Below are positions 5,411 to 5,530 of a stretch of 5,530 bases of DNA, in pieces. Every line of letters starts with the position of its first letter. The first letter of the stretch is position 1. Origin of the DNA: Cenarchaeum sp. (GTDB taxonomy: Archaea; Thermoproteota; Nitrososphaeria; Nitrososphaerales; Nitrosopumilaceae); contig RKSK01000162.1 in NCBI GenBank assembly GCA_007570915.1, positions 1-5,530 of the forward strand. Reading direction: 5' to 3'. Below the pieces are notes generated by a model, which made no database searches, was not told the origin of the DNA, and was given only the letters and a program-made list of their open reading frames with translations. The position numbers and the translations under genes were made by a program.

Positions 5411-5530
5411 ACGCCCAAGGTCTGCGAGTTTGTCTACCCGTGGGGCGGCGGGCACTATGCGCGCATGATGGCCCTTGACGCCGAGCTGCGCGCGCTGCGC
5501 GGCGACCTGGACGTCCACTACGCCTCAAAG
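5411..5530 (+). CDS. Probable GT-B glycosyltransferase, N-terminal fragment with ACG start
   Basis: Forty codons reach the right edge: TPKVCEFVYPWGGGH at 1-15, then YARMMALDAELRALRG and ending in DVHYASK. A first beta strand running into a Gly-rich loop with His and a following helix resembles the N-terminus of MurG/UDP-glycosyltransferase-like GT-B enzymes; I also associate this pattern with glycosyltransferase-like proteins annotated in Thaumarchaeota. The family call rests on a short fragment. The frame has no ATG, GTG or TTG between the THUMP stop and this conserved segment. ACG at 5411 sits where the ribosome binding site demands a start, so either a non-standard start or an ATG-to-ACG change (mutation or sequence error) is implied. 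ATG codons at 5465 and 5468 would delete the Gly-rich loop and are unlikely. Confidence 0.55.

Noticed and set aside
4639..5418. 259-codon minus-strand frame opposite the THUMP gene
   Set aside because: High G+C leaves long stop-free antisense frames. The composition is Ala/Arg/Ser-rich and no motif is present.

Overview
The window reads as a gene-dense archaeal chromosome segment, most likely from a high-GC member of the Thaumarchaeota (Nitrososphaerota), perhaps a Cenarchaeum-like sponge symbiont. This placement is inference. It rests on archaeal-style TATA boxes sitting about 26-33 bases ahead of start codons (leaderless or near-leaderless starts), short Shine-Dalgarno signals only at operon-internal genes, an archaeal endonuclease III, a THUMP protein with a degenerate ATP site, and a single-chain assimilatory sulfate operon. 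Most of the window is extremely G+C rich, about 72% in two 60-base blocks I counted inside the endonuclease gene. The left edge is much less so.

Left region (1-906, minus strand): a two-gene unit. A protein with two near-identical DUF5678-like repeats comes first. It is followed, through a 4-base TTGA stop/start overlap, by a retropepsin-like (clan AA) aspartic protease that runs off the left edge. The first 360 bases are about 56% G+C, so the protease looks compositionally foreign. This pair is the most likely accessory or poorly described system in the window.

Middle region: a 112-base divergent promoter region (907-1018) separates that unit from a plus-strand endonuclease III (nth, 1019-1735). 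The tail of nth overlaps, tail to tail over 56 bases, the last gene of a minus-strand operon. Read in transcription order, that operon is APS reductase (cysH-type, 4206-3484), ATP sulfurylase (sat, 3482-2355) and an exported, C-terminally membrane-anchored protein of unknown function (2348-1680). Sat makes adenylylsulfate from sulfate and ATP, and the reductase converts it to sulfite. No APS kinase is needed, because the reductase carries the cysteine pattern of the iron-sulfur APS-using type.

Right region: a 100-base divergent promoter region (4207-4306) separates cysH from a plus-strand gene for a ThiI-like THUMP protein whose PP-loop is unrecognisable (4307-5404). A glycosyltransferase-like gene follows and is cut by the right edge. 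Its only well-placed start is an ACG codon exactly six bases after a good Shine-Dalgarno sequence. No rRNA, tRNA, CRISPR array, insertion sequence or origin was seen.
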